From Jaltomata sinuosa (lineage: Eukaryota; Streptophyta; Magnoliopsida; Solanales; Solanaceae): a stretch of DNA of 64,000 bases. Positions 1 to 9,462 of the stretch are shown piece by piece. How positions within the stretch are numbered: position 1 is the stretch's first letter; each line of letters opens with the position of its first letter. Below the pieces are notes generated by a model. It searched no databases. It was not told the DNA's origin and saw nothing but the letters and a program-made list of their open reading frames with translations. Location: NCBI GenBank assembly GCA_003996215.1, contig QJPP01001620.1, forward strand, positions 186,001-250,000. The letters run 5' to 3'. The translations under genes were made by a program, and so were the position numbers.

Positions 1-586
1 TTCATCATTAGCACATTTTTTAATAATGCCCATGATTTGTTGTACTTCGTGCCTTCTAACTTTTTGCCTTTGATAACTCTATAACCTACAAATCAAGGAA
101 ATTGGCTGTGAAACGGAAGAGAAAATAAGAGAGAACTCGGCTTGATCATTCCCCCAAGCTATTGGGGTTTAAATAACTATGTTAACATGTCCTAAAAAGG
201 AAAGGAAATCAAAACCTAATTATAATAGGAGTAAACTAACAATTCTAGAATATACCTACTATAATTACACAAATTGTAGAATATACAATTCTACAAGGAT
301 TCTAACAGGATCAATCATAAAGGAGACCAGAATAATATTTTTTAAGATTAGGTATATCTATTTCAGTTCTAACTTTAAAAGCACATTGCATTTCCATGAT
401 TTATGGAAGGAAAAAAAGACGTCAAAGGAGGAAAGCATACGAAAAAACTTGCATAAACTACATAAGGTGATAAAATAAGCAAGCCTTTTTTTCCTGAATA
501 CTGATTCAATGTTTGAAGAGCATTTGCTAAGCTAGGTTCATGTGTATGCTTAATGGTAGAGTGAGTTTTTATGATTGCAGAGTTAC
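1..586 (-). other. APC1 intron 2 (partial)
   Basis: This is the sequence downstream of the exon 2 donor site of the minus-strand gene. The donor GT is at 586-585. I found no further exon on the minus strand here that would continue the APC1 protein, so the next exon should lie left of the window. The stretch is AT-rich. A short plus-strand open frame at 179-478 has low-complexity composition and is not convincing as a gene. The part around 140-190 looks like decayed retrotransposon sequence, but I could not define ends. Confidence 0.6.
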
Positions 587-650
587 CTTTATCACTGTGG
601 AGGGTGATGTGAACCTCTTATAGACCCGGGAACCTATGCTCCATATTATC
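587..650 (-). CDS. APC1: APC1 exon 2 (anaphase-promoting complex subunit 1)
   Basis: This is the second coding exon of the minus-strand gene, 64 bp. It is bounded by an acceptor (TTACAG, AG at 652-651) and a donor (AAAG/GTAACT, GT at 586-585). The split arginine codon AG/G from exon 1 is completed by its first base. The remaining 63 bases read IIWSIGSRVYKRF followed by TSPSTVIK, with no stop. This continues the conserved N-terminal beta-propeller region of plant APC1, which I recall as following the HELFIRGNR motif. Exons 1 and 2 together give exactly 100 codons, so the next intron is phase 0. APC1 is the large scaffold subunit of the anaphase-promoting complex, a nuclear E3 ubiquitin ligase that drives mitotic exit. 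The exon is too short for a simple ORF scan and was found by searching the reverse complement for the expected continuation. Confidence 0.85.
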
Positions 651-884
651 CTGTAATTATGTTACGGAATACAAGTAAGCCAAATTTACATCTTGATAAA
701 GAAATTGGGAATTTTGACTATCTCAAATGGCAATGTGGTACACTTAAACAGCAATTTAAAGAGAAAAGATTGAGATATTTGATTGTTTGCAATACTGGTT
801 TTCTTTAGTCAAATTCTGCAAAAATATCTGATTGAGAGAGAGAAAGAGATAAAAATAAAAGGGATTATTTCTTTATAAAAATAC
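651..884 (-). other. APC1 intron 1
   Basis: A 234-bp intron on the minus strand, with GT donor at 884-883 (exon ends AATAG) and AG acceptor at 652-651 (TTACAG). It is AT-rich, as expected for a plant intron, and the phase matches across it. The apparent open frame of exon 1 reads on into this intron to a stop at 809, but that tail (FYKEIIPFIFISF and onward) is not part of the conserved protein. Confidence 0.8.
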
Positions 885-1120
885 CTATTCCCTCTTATAA
901 AAAGCTCGTGATCGCTCCGGTCACTTGATGGCGACGGAAAATCGAGCTCATCCGCTTCATCTCTTTGTTTGGTCACTTGTGGACTGAACAGGAAGTAACG
1001 ATAATCATCCACACAAGTATCGGAGGGTTTTCCATCAAGAGCTTCCGCAATCAAGCCGAAGGGCTTGAAGTCACCCAGAATAGTAAGTTCACGAGCACCA
1101 ATAGACATTTTCGGAGCCAA
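885..1120 (-). CDS. APC1: APC1 exon 1 (anaphase-promoting complex subunit 1, N-terminus)
   Basis: First coding exon of a minus-strand gene, 236 bp, beginning MAPKMSIGARELTILGDF and ending in HELFIRGNR with the arginine codon split by the intron. I recognise the pattern ARELTxLGxFKPFGLIAEA, then DDYxYFLF, then DHELFIRGNR, as the N-terminus of plant APC1. The protein is the scaffold of the APC/C ubiquitin ligase and holds the cullin-like and TPR subunits. The first ATG of the frame (1120) is used here; the methionine four codons later (MSIGAREL) is an equally good family-like start. The window holds only about 100 residues of a protein that is normally well over 1,500, so the gene runs off the left edge. 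No break is seen in this part. The alternative is a truncated copy, which cannot be excluded because the remaining exons are outside the window. Confidence 0.85.
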
Positions 1121-1520
1121 ATGGCCTTGGCAATGGAGATTATTCTCCGTTGGCCTCTCCCGCTCTTTTTCTTTTCTTTTCTTTTCTATTTCTTGTTTTG
1201 AAGTGGGAGCGACTGAGTAAGCTATAGCTTGACTAATAATAAACCCTAACGTAACCCCGACGCACTTCGATGCCGCGATCTATTAAAAAGTTGGGGTGTG
1301 TTTGGCATGATGGAAAATGTTCTCTTGAAAAATGAGTGTGATTTCTTACTTATTTTCTTGTGTTCGGTAAATAAGCAAACAATATTATCGTAAAAGCTTT
1401 TGTATATAATTTACACTATGGGTGTTAAATGGGCGGGTTGGACTGAAATTGGAGAGGTTAAAATGGATTGAATTATAATTGAGTTGGGTCATTGACCCGT
1501 CTAAATTTTCTTTGAGTTAG
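1121..1520 (-). promoter_or_regulatory. APC1 5' UTR and proximal promoter
   Basis: This is the gene-free flank between the APC1 start codon and the repeat array. A pyrimidine-rich tract on the plus strand (about 1150-1195) would be a GA-rich 5' leader of the gene. From about 1295 the sequence resembles common dispersed intergenic plant repeats. Position 1486-1498 (GGGTCATTGACCC) is a perfect odd palindrome, and a related 12-bp palindrome follows just inside the array at 1545-1556. No clear TATA box was identified. The whole upstream region before heterochromatin-like repeats is only about 400 bp. Confidence 0.45.
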
Positions 1521-1730
1521 GTTAAATTGGGCTAAAATAGGATTGGGTCATGACCCGCCTAATCTAAACAATATTATTATACTAACATACTTTTGTACTA
1601 TTATACTACTAGTTTAATGTACGTACGTTGCACGTGTGTATCACATCAAACAGCTAATTGATATAAAATATATAAAAGAAAAATAAATTATTGAAAATCA
1701 GCAATTAACTTTAAACAAAATTTAATATTT

Positions 1731-2989
1731 ATGGTTTTGATCTAAATTGGGGAAAACTTATGAAATCAGTTTCTATGTTTAAATTCATGGTTTCCTCTTG
1801 ATTACTTATGATTTAAGTATGATTCTCTTGTTGGTTTTAAAAGCCTAAGCATGAAAGTTGATTTTTTTTGCATGAAACAATAAATTGCATGTTTTCAAGA
1901 GAAACAAGGCATGATTAGATATCATGGCCTTTATGTATTTATGAAATTGCATGCCTGATTTTTCAAGTATGAATTTAGAAAGAAAAGCATGTTTTTAAAC
2001 TATGGCTATACTAAGCTTATGAACTATGATATGAAAGTTGCATGATACGCGACGTGTTTTCATGCTTTATGTATCAGATTTGGCATGAGAGTATGCCCTT
2101 ATGAATAAGATTTGGTATGAGAGTATGCCTTCATGATTATGAGCTATATGTATGCATCCTTTGGGAGTAGTATTTAGCACCGACAGGACGGGGTGAGAGT
2201 ACCCTTAGTCCCATAAACTACGTTGCCAACGTAGGTCATGATATGATATGATATATGCCTTAAAGGCTTATGAGAGCGGATCCACGTCTTTATGTATGGT
2301 GTCCTTGCCTTAGCGGGGTATAGTACAGCTCACGTGGTCTCATGTCAGTTATAAGAAACTCCCTTATGTTATATTTTCAAGTTTTCTAATCTTTATGAAC
2401 CTTCTTATGAAACATCATCTTGAAGTTGGCTTTTGCCTTATGATTTAGCTTTTCATGTTGATATCTTTTCATGATACTCTACTACGTATGAATTATGTTA
2501 AAGTACCCTTTTAAAGCATGTTCTCCTTACTTATGCATTGCTCACATACTTAGTACATTCCATAGTACTAACGCATATTGCGTTGCCATCTTTTATAATG
2601 CAGACTCAGGTACCCGTTCTCAGCTTTGTGGTTAGAGTCTCAGGCCACTTCCTTAGTCAGCTGTGGTGAGTCCTCATGGTTCGAGGACTAGTTATGCTTT
2701 TCCTTATGTTAGCTTTACTTTTATACTCCGAGTTAGCTAGGGTCTTGTCCTAGCACCTCTTATGTTATGACTAGAGGCTTTCAGACATAGTTTGTATTCG
2801 AGTTCCCTTTTTAGATATTGTATGTTATGTGGCTCTTAGACCCTTATTGATGTTTCTTTATTGGACTTCCGTATTATGCTTCTGCTTATCTTTTGTTATG
2901 CTTGAGAATGCTATGGCCAAGGGTTAGCTTGGGATCCTTGTGATCCCGAGTCCCGTGTTACGTCTAGGGGGTAATCTCAGGGCGTGACA
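1731..2989 (+). mobile_element. Chromovirus 3' LTR fragment in U0
   Basis: The right part of the chromovirus 3' LTR, colinear with 16700-17958 in U1. It ends in GGCGTGACA, followed by the target-site copy CATAC at 2990-2994. The left part of the LTR and the element body are missing because of the U0 deletion. Confidence 0.85.
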
Positions 2990-3427
2990 CATACTACACT
3001 TCTACATCTTTTTGGTGCAGAAATTATTTGAGCTTTCGCTGTTGTTCGTGTTGGAGACTCGTGAAACTTTTGAATATTTGAGACTAGGGTGAGCGCCTGA
3101 TGGTCGGGGCCTGACCACATCTCATCTTTTGTACTGTTACTCTTTGTATATTCAGAGACAATTGTACTTATCATTTTGTTACTTCTAGCACTTATATTTT
3201 ATTAGAAGCTTTTGTATTATCGATACCAAGTCTTGGGGTTGGTGTACTTTTATTTTGTATATATTTGAGTTATTGCTTCCTCTTTTTCTATTTTTATATT
3301 CTGCTTCTGCTTATTGTGCGTATTGGTTAGGTAGTAGTCCATTACTAATCATTCTGGGCTATGGGAATTAGTTCACCTATCGGGGGGTTGTAGGTGCCAT
3401 CATGACCTGAGAAATCAGGTCGTGATA
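2990..3427 (+). mobile_element. B1 LTR right part in U0
   Basis: The 3' portion of the B1 5' LTR, following the nested chromovirus. It ends at GTCGTGATA (an expected TGACA-type end with a substitution) a few bases before a tRNA-iMet-type primer-binding site. A stem-loop with a GAAA loop lies in its last 30 bases. Confidence 0.7.
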
Positions 3428-3430
3428 GCT

Positions 3431-3442
3431 TGGTATCAGAGC
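3431..3442 (+). other. Primer-binding site (initiator-Met tRNA type), U0
   Basis: TGGTATCAGAGC is the standard primer-binding site of Ty3/gypsy and Ty1/copia plant retrotransposons. It is complementary to the 3' end of initiator methionine tRNA and lies three bases after the LTR end. Confidence 0.85.
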
Positions 3443-3634
3443 TTTAGGTTCACCAGTGTCGTGTTACATAAGCAAGTGTATTAGTAGAGTCTCGCGGATT
3501 AGTACGATGACGTGCATATCCTATCTGCGGGAGGCTACAGAGCATTGTTATGAAAAGTTTCTTCTTCTTGGCTCTTTATCATGCGTTTCTGGCTCATTTG
3601 ACTTCTAAACTTTGATTGTTTTATTCCTTCTCAG

Positions 3635-3948
3635 ATGCCTAAGATCAGTTCAACAACAATTAGTGTTGAGGCTTCTATGCCTGTTACTTCAATGCTTCCA
3701 TCAGCGCCAGGACTCCAGAGTGAGAGTTTACCGTATTCGATAGGGGGTGTGGGGCCATCCCAGCCTCCGATTGGATTTATAGCAACCCCAGTTCTTTAGG
3801 ACACCGTGGCTAGGACTTTGAGTCCTTCGGTGGGTGTTTCAGTACCCGGTTCTATGAGCAGTGCTCCAGCTAGGGTTGAGCTTTCAGTTCTCCAGCAGGA
3901 TTAGGCGTACTACTAGGACTGTGACTTCAGAGTTTGATAGGGTTCAGA
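3635..3948 (+). pseudogene. B1 gag start, broken (U0)
   Basis: The open frame begins MPKxSSTTISVEAS at the ATG after a CTTCTCAG leader. It reads a Ser/Pro/Val-rich gag-like N-terminus and hits an in-frame TAG at about 3799, where U3 has CAG (glutamine). It is cut off at the unit boundary. No conserved gag domain is included, so the gag call rests on its position after the primer-binding site. Confidence 0.6.
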
Positions 3949-5329
3949 GTTAAATTGGGCTAAAATAGGATTGGGTCATGACCCGCCTAATCTAAACAAT
4001 ATTATTATACTAACATACTTTTGTACTATTATACTACTAGTTTAATGTACGTACGTTGCACGTTTGTATCACATCAAGCCGCTAATTGATATAAAATATA
4101 TAAAAGAAAAATAAATTATTGAAAATCAGCAATTAACTTTAAACAAAATTTAATATTTTCTTCGATTTCAACAATTAGTGAACAACTTTTTTTCAACTTT
4201 TAACCTGAATAAGTTGACAACAACGATTATGAACTAACAACAGATATATGAAAATTAATTTAATTGATAGTCAAAATTTTATAATAACTACCTAAAATTA
4301 TTTGAGTGCACAAAAACATAAGTAAGAAAGAAAAAACGGGTGCAAAATCAAAAGTTAGTCAAGTTAATTGATATAACATTAACTCAATTTAAATAACCTT
4401 GTACAATTTTTACACGTTAAACATGTAAAAAAAAAAGGTAAAAGAACCCACAAAAACGACGAACTCCATCAGGTCATCGTATCAATGAGGTGAGTTTAAT
4501 ATACGTGCATTGCACGAGTATATAGCGTTAATTAATAAAGAATAAATACAAAAAAAAACACTATGTAAAATAGCAATCAACATAAAAATAAATGCAAAAA
4601 TTAAATAATAAAAATAATTTCTTTAACAATCTTTAAGAAAATATAAAAATTATTGGGAGAATAGTTTCCCCTAAACAAGACTTTGTTTGAGGATCACATT
4701 GTGGATGCTATTGTATTGTTGAAGAAATGAATGATTCTTAATTTATAGAAGTTCAAAATCTTTTTCTCCAAGAAAGAGTTACTTAAATATAAAAAATTAC
4801 TTTTTTCATAAATTATTTACCAATAATAAAATAATATGGGTTCCAAACTAAACTCATACTAAGGACCCCACCCCCCTAACTAAACTCGCGAAAATATATA
4901 CCTACCAAACTCAAATTTATCCATAAATTTTTCTTATATTTCTACTAAATATACCTACTAAACTCAAAAAATTTCCATAAATTATTTCCTTATTTTTTTC
5001 CTATGACAATTTCTTGACCTACTTATTCTTCTTTTATCTTTTTTGTGATATGAAATTTTATTTTTATTAAATAATTATATAATAATTTGAGAAAAATAGT
5101 AAATGACAGTTTTGTCTATTGTAGAGTCTTTTAATGAAGGACAAAAAGTCCAAATCACATTATAAGGTCTTTCACACTTTTAATATAATATAGATATAGA
5201 TTATCACCCACCCCACCAAATTTCACCCCGATCTCCACCCCTCCCTTAATTTTATTAAAAAAATTCTACACCCCACCCTCTCCTCCACCCCTTAATTAAA
5301 TTCATTTTTTATTCTAAGTCAAATTGAAA
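3949..5329 (+). other. AT-rich head of U1, no gene
   Basis: Non-coding AT-rich sequence shared by U1-U3; its first 210 bp also occur in U0. It holds GC-poor runs, a CCACCCC-rich patch (about 5200-5290) and two short palindromes. These are GGGTCATGACCC near 3973 and CGTGCATTGCACG near 4503. The second kind of motif (GTGCxTTGCAC) recurs near 4056. No coding frame and no clear transposon ends were found. The B2 LTR may begin somewhere inside it. Confidence 0.5.
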
Positions 5330-6310
5330 GCTCGGCTTAAGGGGAATTTTTGCAACTCTTGGAGATTCTTAGTACAAGTAAGTTGAATTTCTTCCCTATT
5401 ATATTTTCTTACTCATTCTAGCTTCATTTCCGTCTTTAATTCACGTTTTGGATCATTAAATTCTTGATTTTCTTTCTTGATCAAGTAGACTTTCATGACC
5501 AATTGAGGTCCAAATAGAGTTTCATCTTCGCTCAACTTTTGGATATGTTTTCCTTACCCTTAAGGGTAAGATAATTGGGAAGGAAGTTTCAATTTTCATC
5601 GATGGATCTCGGTGATTAAATTTTTACCCGATTTCCAGCCTAAATTCCATATTATCTATATAGGTATCATTAGTCTCGTGTTGACGTATAGATTACGTAT
5701 TTGATCGATTGGTAGCGATCTGAGGCTTTGCGAAAGAGGAAGGCTTTCGTGTGATGGTTCGAGGTTGTTGTTTGACCGTGAGGTAGGTTATAGTCTTATT
5801 TTTCTTTAGACTTAGCTTAGATAAATAGTATATAATATAAATTGCATGTTGGTTAAGGAAATTGCTAGGTAGGAATATGCTTATATAGAATCTCTAACTT
5901 GTTGGCTAATTTTTGGGACTTTAGAATAGTATTCTTGCTTGAGTCTTAGTTGTAGGACGCTTATTTAATATTAGGCTTAGATTAGGGATCCTTAGTTCAG
6001 ATTTTGGGGTAAAATCTTGTAGTGTAATGGAATCATGATTGGCATATTACTTTGTGAGGCATTTTCTTTCAGTTTTACCTTTTTGGTTGAGGTATGTGGG
6101 GCTTAGGGCGCGGTATTTATGTATTTTGAGATTTCCAATGGATTGTAGTGATGTTTCAGATTTATTAATCCCTACTCGTGTGTAGATTTATATAAATACA
6201 GTTGTGCCTGCATTTACATATTCATATACTCATACACATGAAAAAATAGTTTGGATTTAAAGGAAAATACTAATTTTTGTTTCAAAAGAAAATTGTACCA
6301 TCTTTTTCGC

Positions 6311-6415
6311 TGATAAGCTTGAGGTAAGATTCTGGATGGCCCGAGGTAAAATTCTGGGTTTCACTGATAAGCTCGAGGTGAAATTTTGGGCGACTTGAGG
6401 TAATATTTTGGGTTT
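6311..6415 (+). repeat. Short GAGGTAAAATTCTGGG repeats in B2 LTR
   Basis: Four imperfect copies of a motif like GAGGTAAAATTCTGGG occur within about 105 bp, separated by GATAAGCT or GGCGACT spacers. The same patch occurs in U2 (about 21280-21383) and U3 (about 36125-36228). It has no obvious coding meaning. Confidence 0.6.
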
Positions 6416-6468
6416 CTCTATATTGGCCACGTATTACATTGCATCATCCCATAGTGCATAACATCATT

Positions 6469-6469
<1 letters not shown>

Positions 6470-6518
<49 letters not shown>
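6470..6518. repeat. (TA)n microsatellite, U1
   Basis: An uninterrupted TA dinucleotide run inside the B2 LTR. U2 (21438-21485) and U3 (36283-36330) have the same run at matching positions. Confidence 0.95.
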
Positions 6519-6520
<2 letters not shown>

Positions 6521-7057
6521 TATCATTATTATCGTATTCTGCTATAGATTACTGGGAATTCTGCGTGCTGGATTACTTTTCTTGTAATTTATATTATGTA
6601 CTTATCTCCTGAGCTCAGTTGACCTATGATGCCTATTGAGTAGCCATATTTTCTAATCATACTGCACTTCTGCATCTTCTTCTGATGCAGATCCTAGCTT
6701 GAGTCATCCTCGCTAATTCCACTCATTCGGGGAGACATTTTGATTAGATCTACAGTGAGCTTCTGACGTCCAGAGGCTTATCCATTTCCTTCTTTATCTA
6801 CTATCTATATTTTGTACTTTTGGACAGTTATGTAGTAGTCTAGTTCCTATCCTTTTATATTAGTGTCTCTTGTATTGGTGACACCGAGTCAGGGGATGGC
6901 TTCTTTGTATATTTTATCATTTCATGTTTTATCCTGTTATTCCTTCTTTATTTGGTTAATTAGCTTGTTACCTACTGTATGTGGCTATGGGACTTGCCTA
7001 CCTACTAGGGAGTTTATATTTGGTGCCATCATGGACCCATTTTAGGTCATGACAACA

Positions 7058-7069
7058 TGGTATAAGAGT
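7058..7069 (+). other. Degenerate primer-binding site of B2, U1
   Basis: TGGTATAAGAGT sits three bases after the LTR end TGACA. Compared with TGGTATCAGAGC it has two changes. The copies at 22026-22037 and 36871-36882 are the same. Confidence 0.6.
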
Positions 7070-7257
7070 TTTAGATTCATCGATCTTACGAGTACAAGAG
7101 GAAGTGCTTAGTAGAGTCTTGCGGATTGGTACGAGGATGTTCGTGTCTTATTTTTGGGAGGCTATAGGGCATTCTTAGGAAAATTATATCCTTCGATTCT
7201 TTAGCGTACATCTTGTATCTATCGGCTTCTAAATTTTTTTGTTTTATTCTTTCTTAG

Positions 7258-7508
7258 ATGGTTAGGATGATGTCGGCAGTTGGTGAAGGCGAGGCTCCTG
7301 CGCTTTCTAGGGCCCCAACTACAGGTTGAGGTAAGGGTCGACCTACAGGTCGAGGTAGGGCACGAGCTACTGAGACATCTCGGGGTCAGGCCAGGGCACC
7401 GTCACCTTAGCCAAAGATTGAGGTAGATGATCAACCACATTAGCTAGAGGGCTTGAGCCCAACCCAAGTTCTAGCGGGTGGCCATGCTAGTTCTTTAGGA
7501 CACTATGG
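7258..7508 (+). pseudogene. B2 gag start, broken and interrupted (U1)
   Basis: The frame starts MVRMMSAVGEGEAPA after a TTCTTAG leader and has Arg/Gly-rich repeats (GRGKGRPTGRGRAR in U2/U3). U1 carries two additional stops (CGA to TGA near 7327 and GAG to TAG near 7408) absent from U2 and U3. All copies stop at about codon 62, and the frame is then interrupted by the end of element D. The gag call rests on its position after the LTR and primer site; no zinc knuckle is included. Confidence 0.5.
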
Positions 7509-8888
7509 TGATGACGTCCAAAATGACTCTCCCGAAGGAGGTGGCAACGATCGTCGAGCAAAATAATAAATAACTCAACACGGAGTCGGGGTCGAATCCA
7601 GAGAACTTGGTACAGAGACTAACCATAAATTGTCAAGTTGATTCACAAGAGCAAGCAAAGTATTCAAACAAGTAAATAAAATGGGGGAATTGGTTTTGGG
7701 AACCAAAATTTTAATTTTAGCAAAACAACGACATAAAGACGATTGTTTTTATCAAGATTGGAAGGCTAGGGGTGTGCTTCTGATGGGGTCATACAATGGG
7801 ATAGGGGTTGATTATTCAATCTAATTCTCAATCAAAGTGTAGGTAGCCTTGGTTACAATCTTGCTTAGTTGTCTTTGAACCCACTAAACATATATATATA
7901 CACTATGGTTTCTTTCAAACCCCATAGTTGAGCAATTAATCAACCAAATGGCTTAGGTGAGTTAAGTTATTTCTAGCCCCAACTCTTAAGTGGGAATTTC
8001 TTAAATCAAGCTATTTCTAGCCTCAATTTATGGTAGAAATCCCAAATCTCCACTATTGAATCCTTACCCAATTAATAAACTTCTTCTTCAAGCAAGCACA
8101 CAATTTGTAAGCTAAATTAATGTTTGCAATCATTAATTTTATAATGAAAACATGAAGGATTCAATAGACCACATATAATAATCAATTATAAACCCAAATA
8201 ATCAACGCTCTTTTCCAAATTCAAAGACCCATCAGGCACACACTCCTAGAATTGAAGTTAGCTAATCATAATGAAGGAATAAGAGAATATACCAAGTGGG
8301 TTTTCAATAATTTCATTCACTCTTCAATAACTAGCTTCAAATTCCAAGCTCAAGTATCAACAATGGTGTTTTTCAATACAAAGAAGAAGAAAACTTGTCC
8401 TCCAAGGTGTACTCTACTCAATACACAACTGGAATTGAAAAACTAATGTATATACCTTGCACAGATCCCAAAAAGGGTCTTGGAAGCTTTCCAATTATGC
8501 CACAACAAATCTAAACCATTTTGCCCTTCGAGCCACTTGCAAAGCCATTTGTGAAGGCACCTGCAGTTGCCCATGGTGACTTGCGGCGTGCAGGTGCCAA
8601 GTCTTTAAAGTAGTGAGTTGCTTGCCGCCTGTGACTGCATCTGCGCGGGCATCGCCTTTGGCGACTTGCAGCGCAGGTGCATGAAATGTTAGGTAGTGCT
8701 TCAGCTGCCTTTTGCGCTGGCACCTGCAAAATGTAGGTACCGTCATGCAATGCGCATGTTAGCTCGCATGTCATGGGCAGATCTCTACTATTTTGATCAT
8801 CTCTTGACTTGACTTCCACTTTTAGCTCATTTGGGTTCAAATTCTCTTCTTTCTTCATTGGTCAAGAGTGCCTGCATATAAGATAATA
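7509..8888 (-). mobile_element. Element D 3' LTR, truncated by LINE (U1)
   Basis: Minus-strand LTR, complete in U2 (22477-23946). In U1 its upper end and the adjacent polypurine tract were lost when a LINE inserted. It contains a minus-strand open frame (8511-8858) that looks like LTR sequence, not a protein gene. Confidence 0.65.
8535..8745. repeat. GC-rich dyad array in D LTR (U1)
   Basis: A GC-rich patch in an AT-rich LTR containing several copies of GGCACCTGCA and its reverse complement TGCAGGTGCC. Equivalent patches lie at about 23503-23715 (U2) and 38348-38560 (U3). Confidence 0.7.
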
Positions 8889-9462
8889 CAACAACAACAA
8901 CAACATAATACCCAGTGTATTCCCACAGCGTGGGGACTGGGGAGGGTAGAGTGTACGCAATCCATACCACTACCTCAGAGGTGAGGTAGAGAGGCTGTTT
9001 CCGATAGACCCCCGGCTCAAGACAAAACAGTTTAAAAATAGGCTAAAAAGGACGTAACAATGATACAGGGTAAAAATACAAAATAAAACTACAAGAGATG
9101 ATAGGAAGTAATATGTAGTAACAAACAACAGACAGAAACAGGGCACTGCCACCAAATACTACCACGAGGAATCCAAGAACAAGAAACTATAAGCGTAGCC
9201 CTACGATCACTAGTCGGGACAATAAGGAAAAACACTCCTACCTACTAGCCTACACACACTTCTACCTACTACTCTTCTACCCTAATCCGCGTCCTCCACA
9301 CCTTCCTATCTAGGGTCATGTCCTTGGTAAGCTGCAACTGCGCCATGTCCTGTCGAATCACCTCTCCCCAATACTTTTTCGGTCTACCTCGTCCTCTCCT
9401 GTAACCATCCATAGCCAACCTCTCACACCTCCGCACTGGAGCATCCGTGCCTCTCCTCCTCA
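8889..9462 (-). mobile_element. 5'-truncated LINE (RTE-like), private to U1
   Basis: Read on the minus strand, this 574-bp insert encodes the C-terminal tail of a plant LINE reverse transcriptase. The visible peptide is RRRGTDAPVRRCERL, then MDGYRRGRGRPKKYWGE, then TKDMTLDRKVWRTRIRV and a stop. A 3' UTR follows, containing GAGCCGGGGGTCTATCGGAA, CTACCCTCCCCAG and a closing (TTG)n tail (plus-strand CAACAACAACAAC at 8889). This 3' end is shared by RTE-clade LINEs and by SINEs that borrow their tails. The element is heavily 5'-truncated, with no target-site duplication. In U2 and U3 the site instead holds 449 bp (23859-24307 in U2), so the insertion came with a target deletion. It is absent from U2 and U3. 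Confidence 0.85.

Larger units (their letters stand above)
1521..3948 (+). repeat. Tandem array unit U0 (internally deleted)
   Basis: Leftmost and shortest unit, 2,428 bp. Positions 1521-1730 match 3949-4158 (offset 2,428), and 1731-3948 match 16700-18917 (offset 14,969). It is therefore a full unit that lost 12,541 bp. It keeps the AT-rich head, the right part of the chromovirus 3' LTR, the end of the B1 LTR, the primer-binding site and the gag start. Its right end has the same GTT junction as the other units. Confidence 0.9.
5330..7054 (+). mobile_element. B2 element 5' LTR (U1), left end uncertain
   Basis: The right end is supported: GGTCATGACA at 7054, then a decayed primer-binding site. 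The region is pyrimidine-rich and holds motifs typical of long Ty3/gypsy LTRs, such as GTGCCATCATGGACC just before the end. The stretch TCATACTGCACTTCTGC parallels the sequence in the B1 LTR where the chromovirus inserted, so B1 and B2 are related families. The left boundary is a guess; no TG start was confirmed. Confidence 0.5.

Noticed and set aside
179..478. 99-codon plus-strand open frame inside the APC1 intron
   Set aside because: Lys/Ile/Tyr-rich composition that follows AT-rich DNA. No recognisable domain, and it lies opposite to and within an intron.
1521..1730. 210-bp direct repeat flanking 1731-3948 as a giant target-site duplication
   Set aside because: The flanked sequence has no transposon ends. 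The repeat is explained as the shared head of units U0 and U1, with a deletion in U0.
6470..6518. TA run as a replication origin or matrix attachment site
   Set aside because: A simple microsatellite within an LTR, with no supporting context.
7580..7605. B-box-like GGTCGAATCC, suggesting a tRNA or SINE
   Set aside because: No A box or cloverleaf fits upstream, and the site is inside the end of element D's LTR in all three units.
8511..8858. Minus-strand 115-121 codon frame in the D LTR as a gene
   Set aside because: It lies in the GC-rich dyad patch, differs by frameshift between units (115 versus 121 codons) and shows no domain.
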